64,000 nt of DNA from Pseudomonas sp. ICMP 561. Its GTDB lineage: Bacteria > Pseudomonadota > Gammaproteobacteria > Pseudomonadales > Pseudomonadaceae. The stretch spans positions 186,001-250,000 of the forward strand of contig NZ_LKBT01000045.1 in assembly GCF_002699985.1 (NCBI RefSeq). Direction: 5' to 3'. Numbering within the stretch: position 1 is the stretch's first letter; the number at the start of each line of letters is the position of its first letter. The translations under genes were made by a program, and so were the position numbers. Shown here piece after piece: positions 25,772 through 33,984 of this stretch. Below the pieces are notes generated by a model, which worked only from the letters and a program-made list of their open reading frames with translations, did not search any database and had not been told where the DNA came from.

Positions 25772-25879
25772 TCTGTAGGAGTGAGCTTGCTCGCGATAGC
25801 GTAATGCCAGACAGTAATTTCTTGACAGGACTACCGTTATCGCGAGCAATGTGGATCGCCACCCCGGTCACTCCTGCAA
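25772..25879. repeat. REP/BIME inverted pair with an altered right arm
   Basis: The left arm is canonical (CTGTAGGAGTGAGCTTGCTC). The right arm begins canonically (TATCGCGAGCAA), then has TGTGGATCGCCACCCCGG in place of GC before resuming TCACTCCTGCA. The insert contains a small palindrome (GTGGATCGCCAC-like). Confidence 0.85.
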
Positions 25880-25929
25880 GATCCGTGTTTGCTGCGCGAC
25901 AGTGCGTGCGACTCCTGCCGCAGCAACCA

Positions 25930-26559
25930 TCACAACGGCGTCAAACACTCCGGCGCGTTTAACTTCGGATCATTGACAAGATTTGCCAGTGGGCGCTCGC
26001 GCAGAGAGGTTTGCGGCGCGGCGAGCAAGGCTTGCAAGGTCGGCAGCGGCGTGTCGGCCGCCAGCCAGTCCTTCTGCCCTTGCGGGTCCAGAATCAACGG
26101 ACGCCGCTGACTCGCGGCCAGTTGCGTAACCACCGCGACACTCAAGTACGTATGGCCCTGCACCGGATAAGCTTCCCAGATCGCTGCGAAAAACAGCGCT
26201 GAGCCCTCCCCCGGCGTCAGCCAGAATGGACGTTTGCGCGTCGTGCCGCGCCATTCATAAAAGCCATTGGCGGGCAGCAGGCAGCGGCGCAAGCGAAAGG
26301 CCTCGCGAAACATGGGTTGCTCGGCAATGGTTTCAGCACGGGCATGAGCCGGTGTTCGCGACAGATCAGTCAGCCAGGGTGGCGTCAGCCCCCAACGCGC
26401 CCGGGCCAGTTCAAGATCGCCGTCAGTTCCAGCGGTGGCGCGCAACATGAGCACCGAATCCGCTGGTGAGATATTCCATTGCGCCTGTTGGTCAGCCGGA
26501 AAACCGGGCAAGGCCGCAAAAGCGGGCGTCCAACGAAACAGCGCATAACGTCCACACAT
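25930..26559 (-). CDS. SOS response-associated peptidase (HMCES/YedK family)
   Basis: A 209-residue SRAP-domain protein. The catalytic Cys2 is exposed at the N-terminus (MCGRYALF), with the conserved Asn (NISPAD), Glu (CLLPANGFYEW) and His (GHTYLSVAVVT, in variant form) elements. YedK/HMCES covalently crosslinks to abasic sites in single-stranded DNA and shields them. No LexA box was found by eye in its upstream region. It appears monocistronic, 57 bases from the DUF2007 gene on the same strand, and may be read through from it. Confidence 0.92.
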   Translation of the reverse strand: MCGRYALFRWTPAFAALPGFPADQQAQWNISPADSVLMLRATAGTDGDLELARARWGLTPPWLTDLSRTPAHARAETIAEQPMFREAFRLRRCLLPANGFYEWRGTTRKRPFWLTPGEGSALFFAAIWEAYPVQGHTYLSVAVVTQLAASQRRPLILDPQGQKDWLAADTPLPTLQALLAAPQTSLRERPLANLVNDPKLNAPECLTPL

Positions 26560-26616
26560 GGGGCAACAAAACTCGTTTGGACGTGCCGAGCGGTGAAGAA
26601 AAGGCGCTTACGCCAC

Positions 26617-26889
26617 TCAACACACCAGCACGTCAGGGAAATTGTCCGGCTCATCACCGGGCTCGCCTCCAGAGAAGGGCAGCGCCGCATTGTACTCAGT
26701 GATCAACTGCCGCGCCCGCTCGACCTCATCGTTATCCACCAGCAGGCCCAATAGCCCGAGGGCCGGCAACTCGCCAAGGGCACCCAGCAAGTGCCCACCG
26801 GTCAGGTGCGCTTCAATTCCCTCGCTGGCGAGCATGCCTTGCAACAGCTCGCCTTCCATCAGATTTTCAGGCTCGTAGACTTTCTGCAT
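26617..26889 (-). CDS. DUF2007 domain protein
   Basis: A 90-residue protein of the DUF2007 (putative signal-transducing) family: an MQKVYEPENLMEGELLQGML start and a GLLGLLVDNDEVERARQLI centre, an alpha/beta ferredoxin-like half-fold seen in small PII-like proteins. Its function is unknown. The ATG at 26889 overlaps the stop of the CPXCG gene (TGATG), so translation is likely coupled; a GTG one codon earlier is less likely. Confidence 0.85.
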   Translation of the reverse strand: MQKVYEPENLMEGELLQGMLASEGIEAHLTGGHLLGALGELPALGLLGLLVDNDEVERARQLITEYNAALPFSGGEPGDEPDNFPDVLVC

Positions 26890-27071
26890 CACTCGTTCTC
26901 GCTGCGAACATCCAGATTCCAGTCTTCACCATCGGTTTGCAGGTCGAATACGATGGGCCGACAGCATACCGGGCAATCCTCAATGTACTGCTGATCACCG
27001 CCGGACAGATCCAGCACGGCCTCAACAGGCTCACCGCAGTAAGGGCAGTCGTAACTCTGAATTTCCTGCAT
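26889..27071 (-). CDS. CPXCG-motif cysteine-rich protein (zinc ribbon)
   Basis: A 60-residue zinc-ribbon protein with two cysteine knuckles, CPYCGEPVE near the N-terminus and CPVCCRP in the middle, and an acidic C-terminus (DWNLDVRSENE). Its function is unknown. It forms a translationally coupled pair with DUF2007. The start at 27071 (MQEIQSYDCPYCGE) matches the family. Confidence 0.9.
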   Translation of the reverse strand: MQEIQSYDCPYCGEPVEAVLDLSGGDQQYIEDCPVCCRPIVFDLQTDGEDWNLDVRSENE

Positions 27072-27096
27072 CGCGGTCTCCGGGTTCAGTTGTGCG

Positions 27097-27102
27097 TATA
27101 AT
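27097..27102 (+). promoter_or_regulatory. Candidate -10 element upstream of the acyltransferase
   Basis: TATAAT lies about 90 bases before the acyltransferase gene, preceded by TGCG. No good -35 is seen at 16-18 bases, so this is only a candidate. Confidence 0.35.
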
Positions 27103-27189
27103 CGCGCTCTTTGAAGGCTCCGATAGAGTCTGGACGCAATTCCCAGACCCGGCCTCCCCTATTTTTGTCACCCTTAACAAGAGAGCATG

Positions 27190-28353
27190 ATGGGCGAATT
27201 TGATGCCATCCGACCTTACAACGACGCTGAAGTCTCAGCGGTACTTGAGCGTTTGCTCAGCGACAAAGAATTTCTATCGATCCTGACCCGCTTCCGCTTC
27301 CCTAAACTGGCGGGCGCTTTGGGCTGGGCATTACAACCGATCATTGCCCGCAAACTGCGCCGTCAGTTCGTTGGTATCAATTCGGTCGCTACTTTGCAGG
27401 ACAAGGTCGAGTACTACGTCGATCACACCATTGAGCGCGCTACCGACGGTGTGACCTACACCGGTGTCGAGCAGTTCAAATCCGGCAGCGCCTATCTGTT
27501 TCTGGCCAACCACCGCGACATCGTGATGGACCCGGCCTTCGTCAATTACGCGGTTTACCACGCTGGCCTGCCAACACCGCGCATCGCGATTGGCGACAAC
27601 CTGCTGCAAAAACCGTTTGTCAGCGACCTGATGCGCCTGAACAAAAGCTTCATCGTGCATCGCTCTATCGCCGGGCGTCGGGAAAAGATGGCGGCTTATC
27701 AGTTGTTATCGGCTTACATCAACCACTCGATTCGCAATGACTGCCAGTCGATCTGGATTGCCCAGGCCGAAGGCCGTGCCAAGGACGGTGATGACCGTAC
27801 CGAGTCGGCGATCCTCAAGATGTTCCATATGAGCCGCAAGGACGAGCCGTTCGCCGAGGTGATCAAGTCACTGAACCTGACGCCAGTGTCGATCAGCTAT
27901 GAGTACGATCCTTGCGACCAGGCCAAGGCCCGGGAGCTTTACATTCGCGCGACGACCGGCAGTTACACCAAAGTGCCGGGCGAAGATGATGTCAGCATCG
28001 CCTTGGGTATTACCGGCTATAAAGGCCGTGTCCACGTGAACTTTGCTCCGCCCATTACCGAGCTGTTCGAAGACACCAAGGCGCTGGCCACGGAAATGGA
28101 CCGGCAGATTCTCGGCGGATACCGCCTGTTCCCGGTGCATTACCTGGCGTATGCACAATGGGCCGATGCGGATTCGTCGCTCAACGTGCCATTGGCCAAG
28201 GATGTATTTGCCGCGCCGGAGCTGGCAAAGGCTCAGGAAGAATGGCAACGCCGTCTCGACGAGTGCCCGGCAGAGCATCGTCCTTACCTTATCCAGCAAT
28301 ACGCGACGCCGGTGCGCAATCAGTATCGCGTCAAGGCTGGTATCCCGCTCTGA
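27190..28353 (+). CDS. 1-acyl-sn-glycerol-3-phosphate acyltransferase family protein
   Basis: A 387-residue PlsC-like protein. The acyltransferase site is FLANHRDIVMDPAF (HX4D) followed by RSIAGRREKM and IWIAQAEGRAKDG (the EGR block). It is longer than usual PlsC and has no clear transmembrane helix, so it may be a soluble or peripheral enzyme acting on an unidentified acyl acceptor. Two ATG codons are adjacent (27187 and 27190); AAGAGAG is better spaced for the second. It ends 15 bases before a strong terminator and is monocistronic. Confidence 0.85.
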   Translation: MGEFDAIRPYNDAEVSAVLERLLSDKEFLSILTRFRFPKLAGALGWALQPIIARKLRRQFVGINSVATLQDKVEYYVDHTIERATDGVTYTGVEQFKSGSAYLFLANHRDIVMDPAFVNYAVYHAGLPTPRIAIGDNLLQKPFVSDLMRLNKSFIVHRSIAGRREKMAAYQLLSAYINHSIRNDCQSIWIAQAEGRAKDGDDRTESAILKMFHMSRKDEPFAEVIKSLNLTPVSISYEYDPCDQAKARELYIRATTGSYTKVPGEDDVSIALGITGYKGRVHVNFAPPITELFEDTKALATEMDRQILGGYRLFPVHYLAYAQWADADSSLNVPLAKDVFAAPELAKAQEEWQRRLDECPAEHRPYLIQQYATPVRNQYRVKAGIPL

Positions 28354-28368
28354 TCCTGCTGATGGTAA

Positions 28369-28395
28369 AAGGCGCTGATATTCAGCGCCTTTTTT
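28369..28395 (+). terminator. Rho-independent terminator of the acyltransferase gene
   Basis: AAGGCGCTGA-TAT-TCAGCGCCTTTTTT gives a ten-pair stem with a T-run. Confidence 0.92.
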
Positions 28396-28502
28396 ATGCC
28401 CGAAACTTGTCAGACAATTTTCATTATCGTCATGTGAACGTAACCTGATCCGGGCACTGTATGGCTCCTTCGAGGAAGAACTTCGACCCAATGGAGCTTC
28501 AC

Positions 28503-28709
28503 ATGCTGCACGCCAAAAACCAGGACCGCCTTTATCTGATTGCCCCTAGCGATGAACAGGAAGCCCTGATCGATGCCTGGTCCTTCAATGTTCAGGATCG
28601 TCACTGGCTCGTGTATTGCGCCCTTGGTGGTCACCAGCACCACGACCTGCCAGACATGGATCTGCAGACGGGATTCAGCTTTCTGGATTTTTATCAGCAG
28701 GCGGCTTGA
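28503..28709 (+). CDS. Conserved hypothetical small protein
   Basis: A 68-residue protein with no domain I recognise. It is rich in aromatic residues and His (WLVYCALGGHQHHDLPD) and ends LDFYQQAA. GGAG lies six bases before the ATG at 28503, which is preferred over an upstream frame extension. It stands alone between a terminator and a REP pair. Confidence 0.65.
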   Translation: MLHAKNQDRLYLIAPSDEQEALIDAWSFNVQDRHWLVYCALGGHQHHDLPDMDLQTGFSFLDFYQQAA

Positions 28710-28744
28710 GCCTGAACGAAGATCATAGAAAGGAAAAACTCTAA

Positions 28745-28834
28745 CTGTGGGAGCCGAGCTTGCTCGCGATAAGGCTGGACGCGGTTTACGTTAAATCGTG
28801 TACAGCTTTATCGCGAGCAAGCTCGGCTCCTACT
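28745..28834. repeat. REP/BIME inverted pair (CGAGCTTGCTCGCGATA variant)
   Basis: Arms CTGTGGGAGCCGAGCTTGCT and complement. The spacer (GGCTGGACGCGGTTTACGTT) is homologous to that of the 35.9 kb element. Confidence 0.9.
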
Positions 28835-28854
28835 GAAGACTGAGTTAAGACATG

Positions 28855-28897
28855 CAAAAAAAGCCCGGCATCTCGCGAGAGAGCCGGGCTTTTTTTA
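28855..28897. terminator. Bidirectional rho-independent terminator
   Basis: AAAAAAAGCCCGGC and GCCGGGCTTTTTTT flank a short loop that contains TCTCGCGAGA. A T-run occurs on both strands. It serves the minus-strand YajG gene and blocks read-through from the left. Confidence 0.9.
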
Positions 28898-28911
28898 CAA
28901 CAGCGCAGGTT

Positions 28912-29493
28912 TTACTGAGCCAGCGTGTTGCCGATGGTCTGATCCTGGAACAGACGCGTCAGGGCGTCGCTCAACACGTCGCTGACCAGACGGGTATTGG
29001 TTTCCTGATTCGGCGCCATGCCGAAACGCTGGTCCAGCGAAGCGGCATAACGACCGGCGTAGCTGCGGCCGTTGTTCTTCACTTCGGCACGGAATGTAGT
29101 GCTGATAGTCGCTTCAGTCACGTACAGGCCTTCTTTCGGCGATTGGTACTTAAGATCCGCCAGAGTAATAGTCAGCTGTGGACCGCCGCCGTTAGGCGAC
29201 GGGGTGAAGCCCAACAACCGCACGGCGGCTTCTGCCTGAGCCTGCAACTTGGGCAAGACGTCAGCACTGGATACGCTGACGGCGCTGGTTTCCGGATACA
29301 TACCGCCGCGAGTACCCAGCGTCGGGCTTGGACGGCCATCGACCACACGCACCATCACAGGCTGACCACGACCTACCGGCGCCAGCTGGGCGTTCAGCTT
29401 GGGCTGCGGGCTAAGTTGTTGCGGGCTGTGGGCACAGCCAACCAGAGTCAGACTCGTTACAGCAAGCAAACCAAACAAAATGCGACGCAGCAT
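28912..29493 (-). CDS. YajG-family lipoprotein
   Basis: A 193-residue outer-membrane lipoprotein. The signal peptide MLRRILFGLLAVTSLTLVGC ends in a lipobox. The mature domain (VMVRVVDGRP, GPQLTITLADLKYQ, EVKNNGRSYAGRYAASLDQRFG, LSDALTRLFQD) matches the YajG family, whose function is unknown. The ATG at 29493 is preferred (GGAG eight bases upstream); an ATG two codons earlier is too close to that site. It is followed by a bidirectional terminator. Confidence 0.88.
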   Translation of the reverse strand: MLRRILFGLLAVTSLTLVGCAHSPQQLSPQPKLNAQLAPVGRGQPVMVRVVDGRPSPTLGTRGGMYPETSAVSVSSADVLPKLQAQAEAAVRLLGFTPSPNGGGPQLTITLADLKYQSPKEGLYVTEATISTTFRAEVKNNGRSYAGRYAASLDQRFGMAPNQETNTRLVSDVLSDALTRLFQDQTIGNTLAQ

Positions 29494-29668
29494 GCTCATC
29501 TCTCCAATGGGCCAGGCACTAAATGTGCCGCAGTATAGCGGCCTCCCAGCACCGCCAACCAGTGAAAATCGGACCGCGCCAGACATGCAATGGTTCAGCA
29601 ACACCTACGTCACGATGATGTCATGTGCGGTGTGCAGAATTGCGCCTAAACCAATCGGGAGCCGCCCC

Positions 29669-29902
29669 ATGGACTTTATCTGGTCACTCTTCACTGCTCG
29701 TCCCAAGTACCGCAACTACGCGCGCATCGATCAACGTGGCGTTTGCTGCGCTTTCAAGCAGTGCACCCAGCCACCAGCCGGCCAGGACTGGGTTGAAGTC
29801 ACGGAGCAGAATCTGTCGTGGCTGAACAAGCCACTGCCCCTCAATGCCCGCATCACCCGCCGCGCCGGACAACCTGCAGCCCGCCAGTTGCGCATGGCCT
29901 GA
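29669..29902 (+). CDS. Conserved hypothetical small protein
   Basis: A 77-residue basic protein (MDFIWSLFTARPKYRNYARID, ITRRAGQPAARQLRMA) with three cysteines in a GVCCAFKQC cluster. I recognise no family. GGGAG lies seven bases before the ATG at 29669. It is divergent from the YajG gene and followed by the long gap before mqo. Confidence 0.6.
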   Translation: MDFIWSLFTARPKYRNYARIDQRGVCCAFKQCTQPPAGQDWVEVTEQNLSWLNKPLPLNARITRRAGQPAARQLRMA

Positions 29903-30629
29903 CTGCAAACCGAATAAAAGTCACTTAATACGATCAATTCCTGTCGTTTCATCGCTATAATCTTCCCCCGATTATAAGGACGTCTCCTGATCGGGCCTCG
30001 CAGCATGGCTAATCTCCGGATTAGCGCCTTCGTAATGCCCACAGAGAGCCGCCCACACAGGTCACGATTACGCAGATGCGCGTGTTGATCGGTGCTGACG
30101 GGCTCGAATATTTTGAATCCGTATCGCTCGCCAACACGCCGGATCGCATGTCTCTGACCTGCCGGTGCTGCCATCGCGCAGCCCTTTTGAGGTTGAGGTT
30201 CGCGTCTCCAAAAGAGCGCGGAAAAACGGGTTTCACTACTTCACAAGAGTGTGGCGAGCAAATGAACAGGTACGCGTTTGTAAATGCACCATTAGCATCT
30301 GACCCAGCCATTTTGAACAGGATCTATTGCTGCTGCGCAGCCTCCACGACTGGAGTCTGAAGCCTGTCCGCTACGGATTTGGTTGCATAACGGATGCCTT
30401 GACGATAGTCGAATGGCTGACCGGGCTGAAAAATGCGTTCATGCTGACTTGATGAATTCAAGCCCGTTTGGTGGCCTCCGTTGACGATGCGAAGAATTGC
30501 GAAGAATCGGACATGCAGATCCTGGCCAGGATTATCGGGACACAACTTTGAACAAAGTCCCGCTACCAGGCATCTGACCTCAGGATCGTATGCCGTCAAT
30601 TTGGTGCTGCAGATTTTGGAGACGCGTTA
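29903..30629. other. 727-base gap upstream of mqo, no supported gene
   Basis: No convincing gene is present on either strand. A TATAAT at 29956-29961 (weak -35) could start a long mqo leader. A small hairpin CTAATC-TCCG-GATTAG lies at 30009-30024. A 32-codon frame with a plausible binding site (GGCGAG before ATG 30262; MNRYAFVNAPLASDP, ending at 30360) is the only candidate leader peptide. The gap is unusually long for this region and probably holds regulatory DNA or an untranslated RNA. Confidence 0.5.
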
Positions 30630-32138
30630 ATGGCGCATAACGAAGCAGTCGATGTGGTATTGGTTGGGGCGGGCATCATGAGTGCCACCCTTGCCGTACT
30701 GCTCAAGGAGCTCGACCCCGGCCTCAAGCTGGAAGTCGTTGAGCTGATGGACTCTGGCGCTGCGGAGAGTTCCAACCCGTGGAATAACGCCGGTACCGGC
30801 CATGCGGGTCTGTGCGAACTCAATTACACCCCGCCGGCAGCTGATGGCTCCATCGACATCAAGAAAGCAGTGCAAATCAATACCCAGTTCGAGGTTTCCA
30901 AACAGTTCTGGGCTTACCTGACGCAAAAAGGCACCTTCGGCTCCTCGAAGAGCTTCATCAGTGCAGTGCCGCACCTGAGCTTCGTGCAGGGCGAGAAAGG
31001 CATCGCTTTCCTCAAGACCCGTTTTGAAGCCATGCGCACGCACCATGCGTTCTCGTCCATGGAGTACACCGAAGACAAGGCGACCCTGGCCGAGTGGATG
31101 CCGCTGATGATGCCCGGCCGCCCGGCCGATGAGCAGATCGCCGCAACGCGAGTCATGAACGGCACTGACGTCAACTTCGGCAACCTGACCAATCAACTGC
31201 TCAAGCACCTGAGCAGCGGTCCGGATGCGCAGGTCAAGTACAGCAAGCGGGTCACAGGCCTGAGCCGCAAAGGTGCGGGCTGGAGCGTCAGCATCAAGGA
31301 CGTGAACAGCGGCAGCACCCGTGAGATCGACGCGAAATTCGTGTTCCTGGGCGCAGGTGGCGCGGCGTTGCCGTTGCTGCAGATGTCAGGCATCGAAGAA
31401 AGCAAAGGTTTCGGCGGCTTCCCGGTCAGCGGCCAGTGGCTGCGCTGCGACAATCCTGAAGTGGTCAAACACCATCAGGCCAAGGTCTACAGCCAGGCAG
31501 CGGTTGGCTCGCCGCCAATGTCTGTGCCGCACCTGGACACCCGCGTCGTCGACGGCAAGAAATCCCTGCTGTTCGGACCTTACGCCGGTTTCACCACCAA
31601 ATTCCTCAAGCACGGCTCGTTCCTCGACCTGCCGCTGTCGGTACGTATCGCCAACATCAAACCGATGCTGGCCGTGGCCCGCGACAACATGGACCTGACC
31701 AAATACCTGGTCAGCGAAGTCATGCAGTCCATGGAGCAGCGTCTGGAATCTTTGCGCCGCTTCTATCCCGAAGCGAAAGCCGAAGACTGGCGTCTGGAAA
31801 TTGCAGGCCAGCGCGTGCAGATCATCAAGAAAGACCCCAAGAAAGGCGGCGTTCTGCAATTCGGTACCGAACTGGTTTCGGCCAAGGACGGTTCCCTTGC
31901 CGCACTGCTGGGTGCTTCGCCAGGGGCTTCGGTTACGGTTTCGATCATGCTGGACCTGATCGAGCGCTGCTTCCCTGAAAAAGCCCGCGGCGAGTGGGCA
32001 AGCAAGCTGAATGAGATCTTCCCGGCCCGGGAAAAAGCTCTGGAAACTGACGCGCAGCTTTATGAGCGGGTCAGCACCCAGAACAACGAGCGTCTGGAAC
32101 TGGTCGAGAAACACAGCGAAGCACACAGCATCGCCTGA
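30630..32138 (+). CDS. mqo: Malate:quinone oxidoreductase
   Basis: A 502-residue peripheral membrane flavoenzyme that oxidises malate to oxaloacetate and passes electrons to quinone, the main malate-oxidising step in Pseudomonas. The FAD-binding N-terminus is VDVVLVGAGIMSATLAVLLKEL; further family blocks are SSNPWNNAGTGHAGLCELNYTP, MSVPHLDTR and LGASPGASVTVSIMLDLI near the C-terminus. GGAG lies eight bases before the ATG. Pseudomonas genomes often carry more than one mqo; this locus corresponds by gene order to PA4640 (mqoB) of P. aeruginosa. Confidence 0.96.
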   Translation: MAHNEAVDVVLVGAGIMSATLAVLLKELDPGLKLEVVELMDSGAAESSNPWNNAGTGHAGLCELNYTPPAADGSIDIKKAVQINTQFEVSKQFWAYLTQKGTFGSSKSFISAVPHLSFVQGEKGIAFLKTRFEAMRTHHAFSSMEYTEDKATLAEWMPLMMPGRPADEQIAATRVMNGTDVNFGNLTNQLLKHLSSGPDAQVKYSKRVTGLSRKGAGWSVSIKDVNSGSTREIDAKFVFLGAGGAALPLLQMSGIEESKGFGGFPVSGQWLRCDNPEVVKHHQAKVYSQAAVGSPPMSVPHLDTRVVDGKKSLLFGPYAGFTTKFLKHGSFLDLPLSVRIANIKPMLAVARDNMDLTKYLVSEVMQSMEQRLESLRRFYPEAKAEDWRLEIAGQRVQIIKKDPKKGGVLQFGTELVSAKDGSLAALLGASPGASVTVSIMLDLIERCFPEKARGEWASKLNEIFPAREKALETDAQLYERVSTQNNERLELVEKHSEAHSIA

Positions 32139-32154
32139 TTTTGCCAGTAAAAAG

Positions 32155-32180
32155 AAACGCCCCTCGGGGCGTTTTTTTTT
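32155..32180 (+). terminator. Rho-independent terminator of mqo
   Basis: AACGCCCC-TC-GGGGCGTTTTTTTTT, with a nine-base T-run, 16 bases after the mqo stop. Confidence 0.92.
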
Positions 32181-32193
32181 GGCCGAAAAAACC

Positions 32194-32481
32194 TCAACCG
32201 CGGGCTTTTTCGATCAGCTCAATGTATTCGTCGGCGTTACGCTGGTCCTTGATCGTCGCAATGAAATCATTGCCGTGCTCGTCCTTGCCATCCAGGTCGT
32301 AACCGGCTTCAAGGAAGAACACCAGAAAGCGCTCGAAATCATTGACCCGCAAACCGCGGTAAGCCTTGATCAGCTTGTGCAAGGATGGCGAAGTAGCGTC
32401 AACCGGTTCAAAGAGCAGGAACGCTTTAACCTGCTCGTCACCGATCTCATCACCAATCAACTGCTTTTTATCTTTACGCAT
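32194..32481 (-). CDS. PA4642-family conserved protein
   Basis: A 95-residue cytoplasmic protein (MRKDKKQLIGDEIGDEQVKA at the start, FLLFEPVD, RGLRVNDFERFLVFFLEAGYD, ending IELIEKARG). It is conserved beside mqo in Pseudomonas and is called the PA4642 family; the function is unknown. TTGGAG precedes the ATG at 32481 by six bases. It converges on mqo with terminator DNA between. Confidence 0.88.
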   Translation of the reverse strand: MRKDKKQLIGDEIGDEQVKAFLLFEPVDATSPSLHKLIKAYRGLRVNDFERFLVFFLEAGYDLDGKDEHGNDFIATIKDQRNADEYIELIEKARG

Positions 32482-32548
32482 TGCGTACTCCAACTGGATC
32501 GCTGACTTGTTAACCGGCGGGCAGTTTACCCCTCGCCCGGCAAAAGCC

Positions 32549-33037
32549 TCAACGAGTACGCACCGCCCCAGTGTGCAGGTCGGCCCAGATGTGGCCATTG
32601 GCATAGCTGAGGAACTGGCAGTAAAGCTTCTCGTTGCGCAGCAGGTCCATCAGTGTTCGATATTGTGTGACCGGGTAATAGAGGTTCAGCACCCGGCTCT
32701 TGTCATCAAAGACCGGTTTCTTCAGGCTTTTGCTCTCGCCATCGAAATGAATCAGCACCTCATTAATCGTAGCGCCCTTGTTCATTGGCTTGCCTTTGAG
32801 ACGCAGCAGTACCGGGGCGGTTACGGGGATCGGTGTTTGATTGGACTGACGCTGGTTACCCACCACCACCGAATACTCGGTGATCTGCAGCAATTGCTGC
32901 TGCTCGGGTTCCCCTTCACGCAGATTCAGGTCGTCTGGCGGCAGGTATTGGGCGTGCATGGGTTCAGCTGAAACAGGCGCTGCAACTGGTAGGCAGCACA
33001 GCAGCGCGAGTGTTGCGCTACGGATCAAAAGCTTCAT
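32549..33037 (-). CDS. Exported hypothetical protein
   Basis: A 162-residue protein with a Sec signal peptide (LLIRSATLALLCCLPVAAPVSAEP). The mature domain has beta-prone blocks (LLQITEYSVVVGNQRQ, VLLRLKGKPM, EVLIHFDGESKS) and a C-terminal CQFLSYANGHIWADLH. I recognise no named domain; by position it corresponds to one of the PA4643/PA4644 hypotheticals. The start at 33037 is supported by GGGAAG. Confidence 0.7.
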   Translation of the reverse strand: MKLLIRSATLALLCCLPVAAPVSAEPMHAQYLPPDDLNLREGEPEQQQLLQITEYSVVVGNQRQSNQTPIPVTAPVLLRLKGKPMNKGATINEVLIHFDGESKSLKKPVFDDKSRVLNLYYPVTQYRTLMDLLRNEKLYCQFLSYANGHIWADLHTGAVRTR

Positions 33038-33092
33038 TTCGACTTCCCGCAAGGACAGGGCTGGCACTTTAGCATGCGGGGTGAAGAGAGAT

Positions 33093-33227
33093 CGCCCTCG
33101 CGGCTGAAGCCGCTCCTACGGAACGGGGGGCTCCGTAGGAGCGGCTTCAGCCGCGAGGGCGTCCTTCTTGGCAATAAAAATGTAGCGCGATCAACGGCCA
33201 TCTCCCGGCTAAAGCCGGTCCTACAGG
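33093..33227. repeat. Cluster of three REP units from two families
   Basis: A tight inverted pair (33093-33121 and 33133-33161, arms CGCCCTCGCGGCTGAAGCCG-type, only 11 bases apart) is followed at 33202-33227 by a lone unit of the CCGGCTAAAGCCGG family. It lies between the exported hypothetical gene and hpt. Confidence 0.9.
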
Positions 33228-33245
33228 ATGGGGTGTGCCTTTGAA

Positions 33246-33803
33246 CTACATCCCTTTAACCGCATAAATCCCGGCAGCATTGCGCCAGTAACCCTTGTAA
33301 TCCATGCCATAACCGAAGATGTAACGGTCAATGCATGGCAAGCCTACGAAATCGGCTTTCAGGTCAGGACGCGCTTTGCGGTCATGGTCTTTGTCGATTA
33401 AAACGGCGGTGTGCACCGCTCGGGCACCGGCATGTTTGCAGAAGTCGATGATCGCGCCCAAGGTGTGACCTTCGTCGAGGATGTCGTCGATGATCAGCAC
33501 GTCGCGGTCGATGAACGAAACTTCGGGCTTGGCTTTCCAGAACAGATCGCCGCCGCTGGTTTCATTGCGGTAGCGGGTAGCGTGCAGGTAGGAAGCTTCC
33601 AGCGGGAAGTTCAAGTGCGTCAGCAGTTTGCCGGAGAAAATCAGGCCGCCATTCATCACGCAGAATACGACCGGATTGCGGTCAGCCAGCTCGGCATTGA
33701 TATGCGCACCGACGCGAGCAATGGCCGCTTCGACTTCAGCTTCTGTGTACAGGCAGTCGGCTTCGCGCATGATTTGACGGATATGCTCGAGATCAGCGGA
33801 CAT
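33246..33803 (-). CDS. hpt: Hypoxanthine-guanine phosphoribosyltransferase
   Basis: A 185-residue purine salvage enzyme converting hypoxanthine (and guanine) plus PRPP to IMP/GMP. The PRPP-binding loop is DVLIIDDILDEGHTLGAI; the substrate-side segments are CVMNGGLIFSGKL and DFVGLPCIDRYIFGYGMDYKGYWRN. AGGAG lies six bases before the ATG at 33803 and fixes the start. It lies next to upp and uraA, divergently, giving a nucleobase-salvage neighbourhood. Confidence 0.95.
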   Translation of the reverse strand: MSADLEHIRQIMREADCLYTEAEVEAAIARVGAHINAELADRNPVVFCVMNGGLIFSGKLLTHLNFPLEASYLHATRYRNETSGGDLFWKAKPEVSFIDRDVLIIDDILDEGHTLGAIIDFCKHAGARAVHTAVLIDKDHDRKARPDLKADFVGLPCIDRYIFGYGMDYKGYWRNAAGIYAVKGM

Positions 33804-33984
33804 GGCGCTCTCCTGGGGGCAGTGTAAGAAAAGCGGGCAAAGGTACGCATCCGCTCCAGTCAGGGCAAGCAATTCTGGACTAACGTGTCAGGAATTGTCT
33901 GAAAACACCGCAAGGCACGTAGGACAGTAACAGCTGAATAGATTAACCTAGGCCGTTTTTTTGCCCACGCCGGAGCTTTTTCCT

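Noticed and set aside
28793..28806. TGTACA in the REP spacer at 28.8 kb as a LitR half-site
   Set aside because: No partner hexamer at 12-base spacing and no promoter nearby; it is part of the REP spacer.
30076..30360. 94-codon frame upstream of mqo as a real gene
   Set aside because: No binding site at its first start, atypical Cys/Arg-rich composition and no family; only its last 32 codons have a plausible start, so it is recorded as an uncertain leader.
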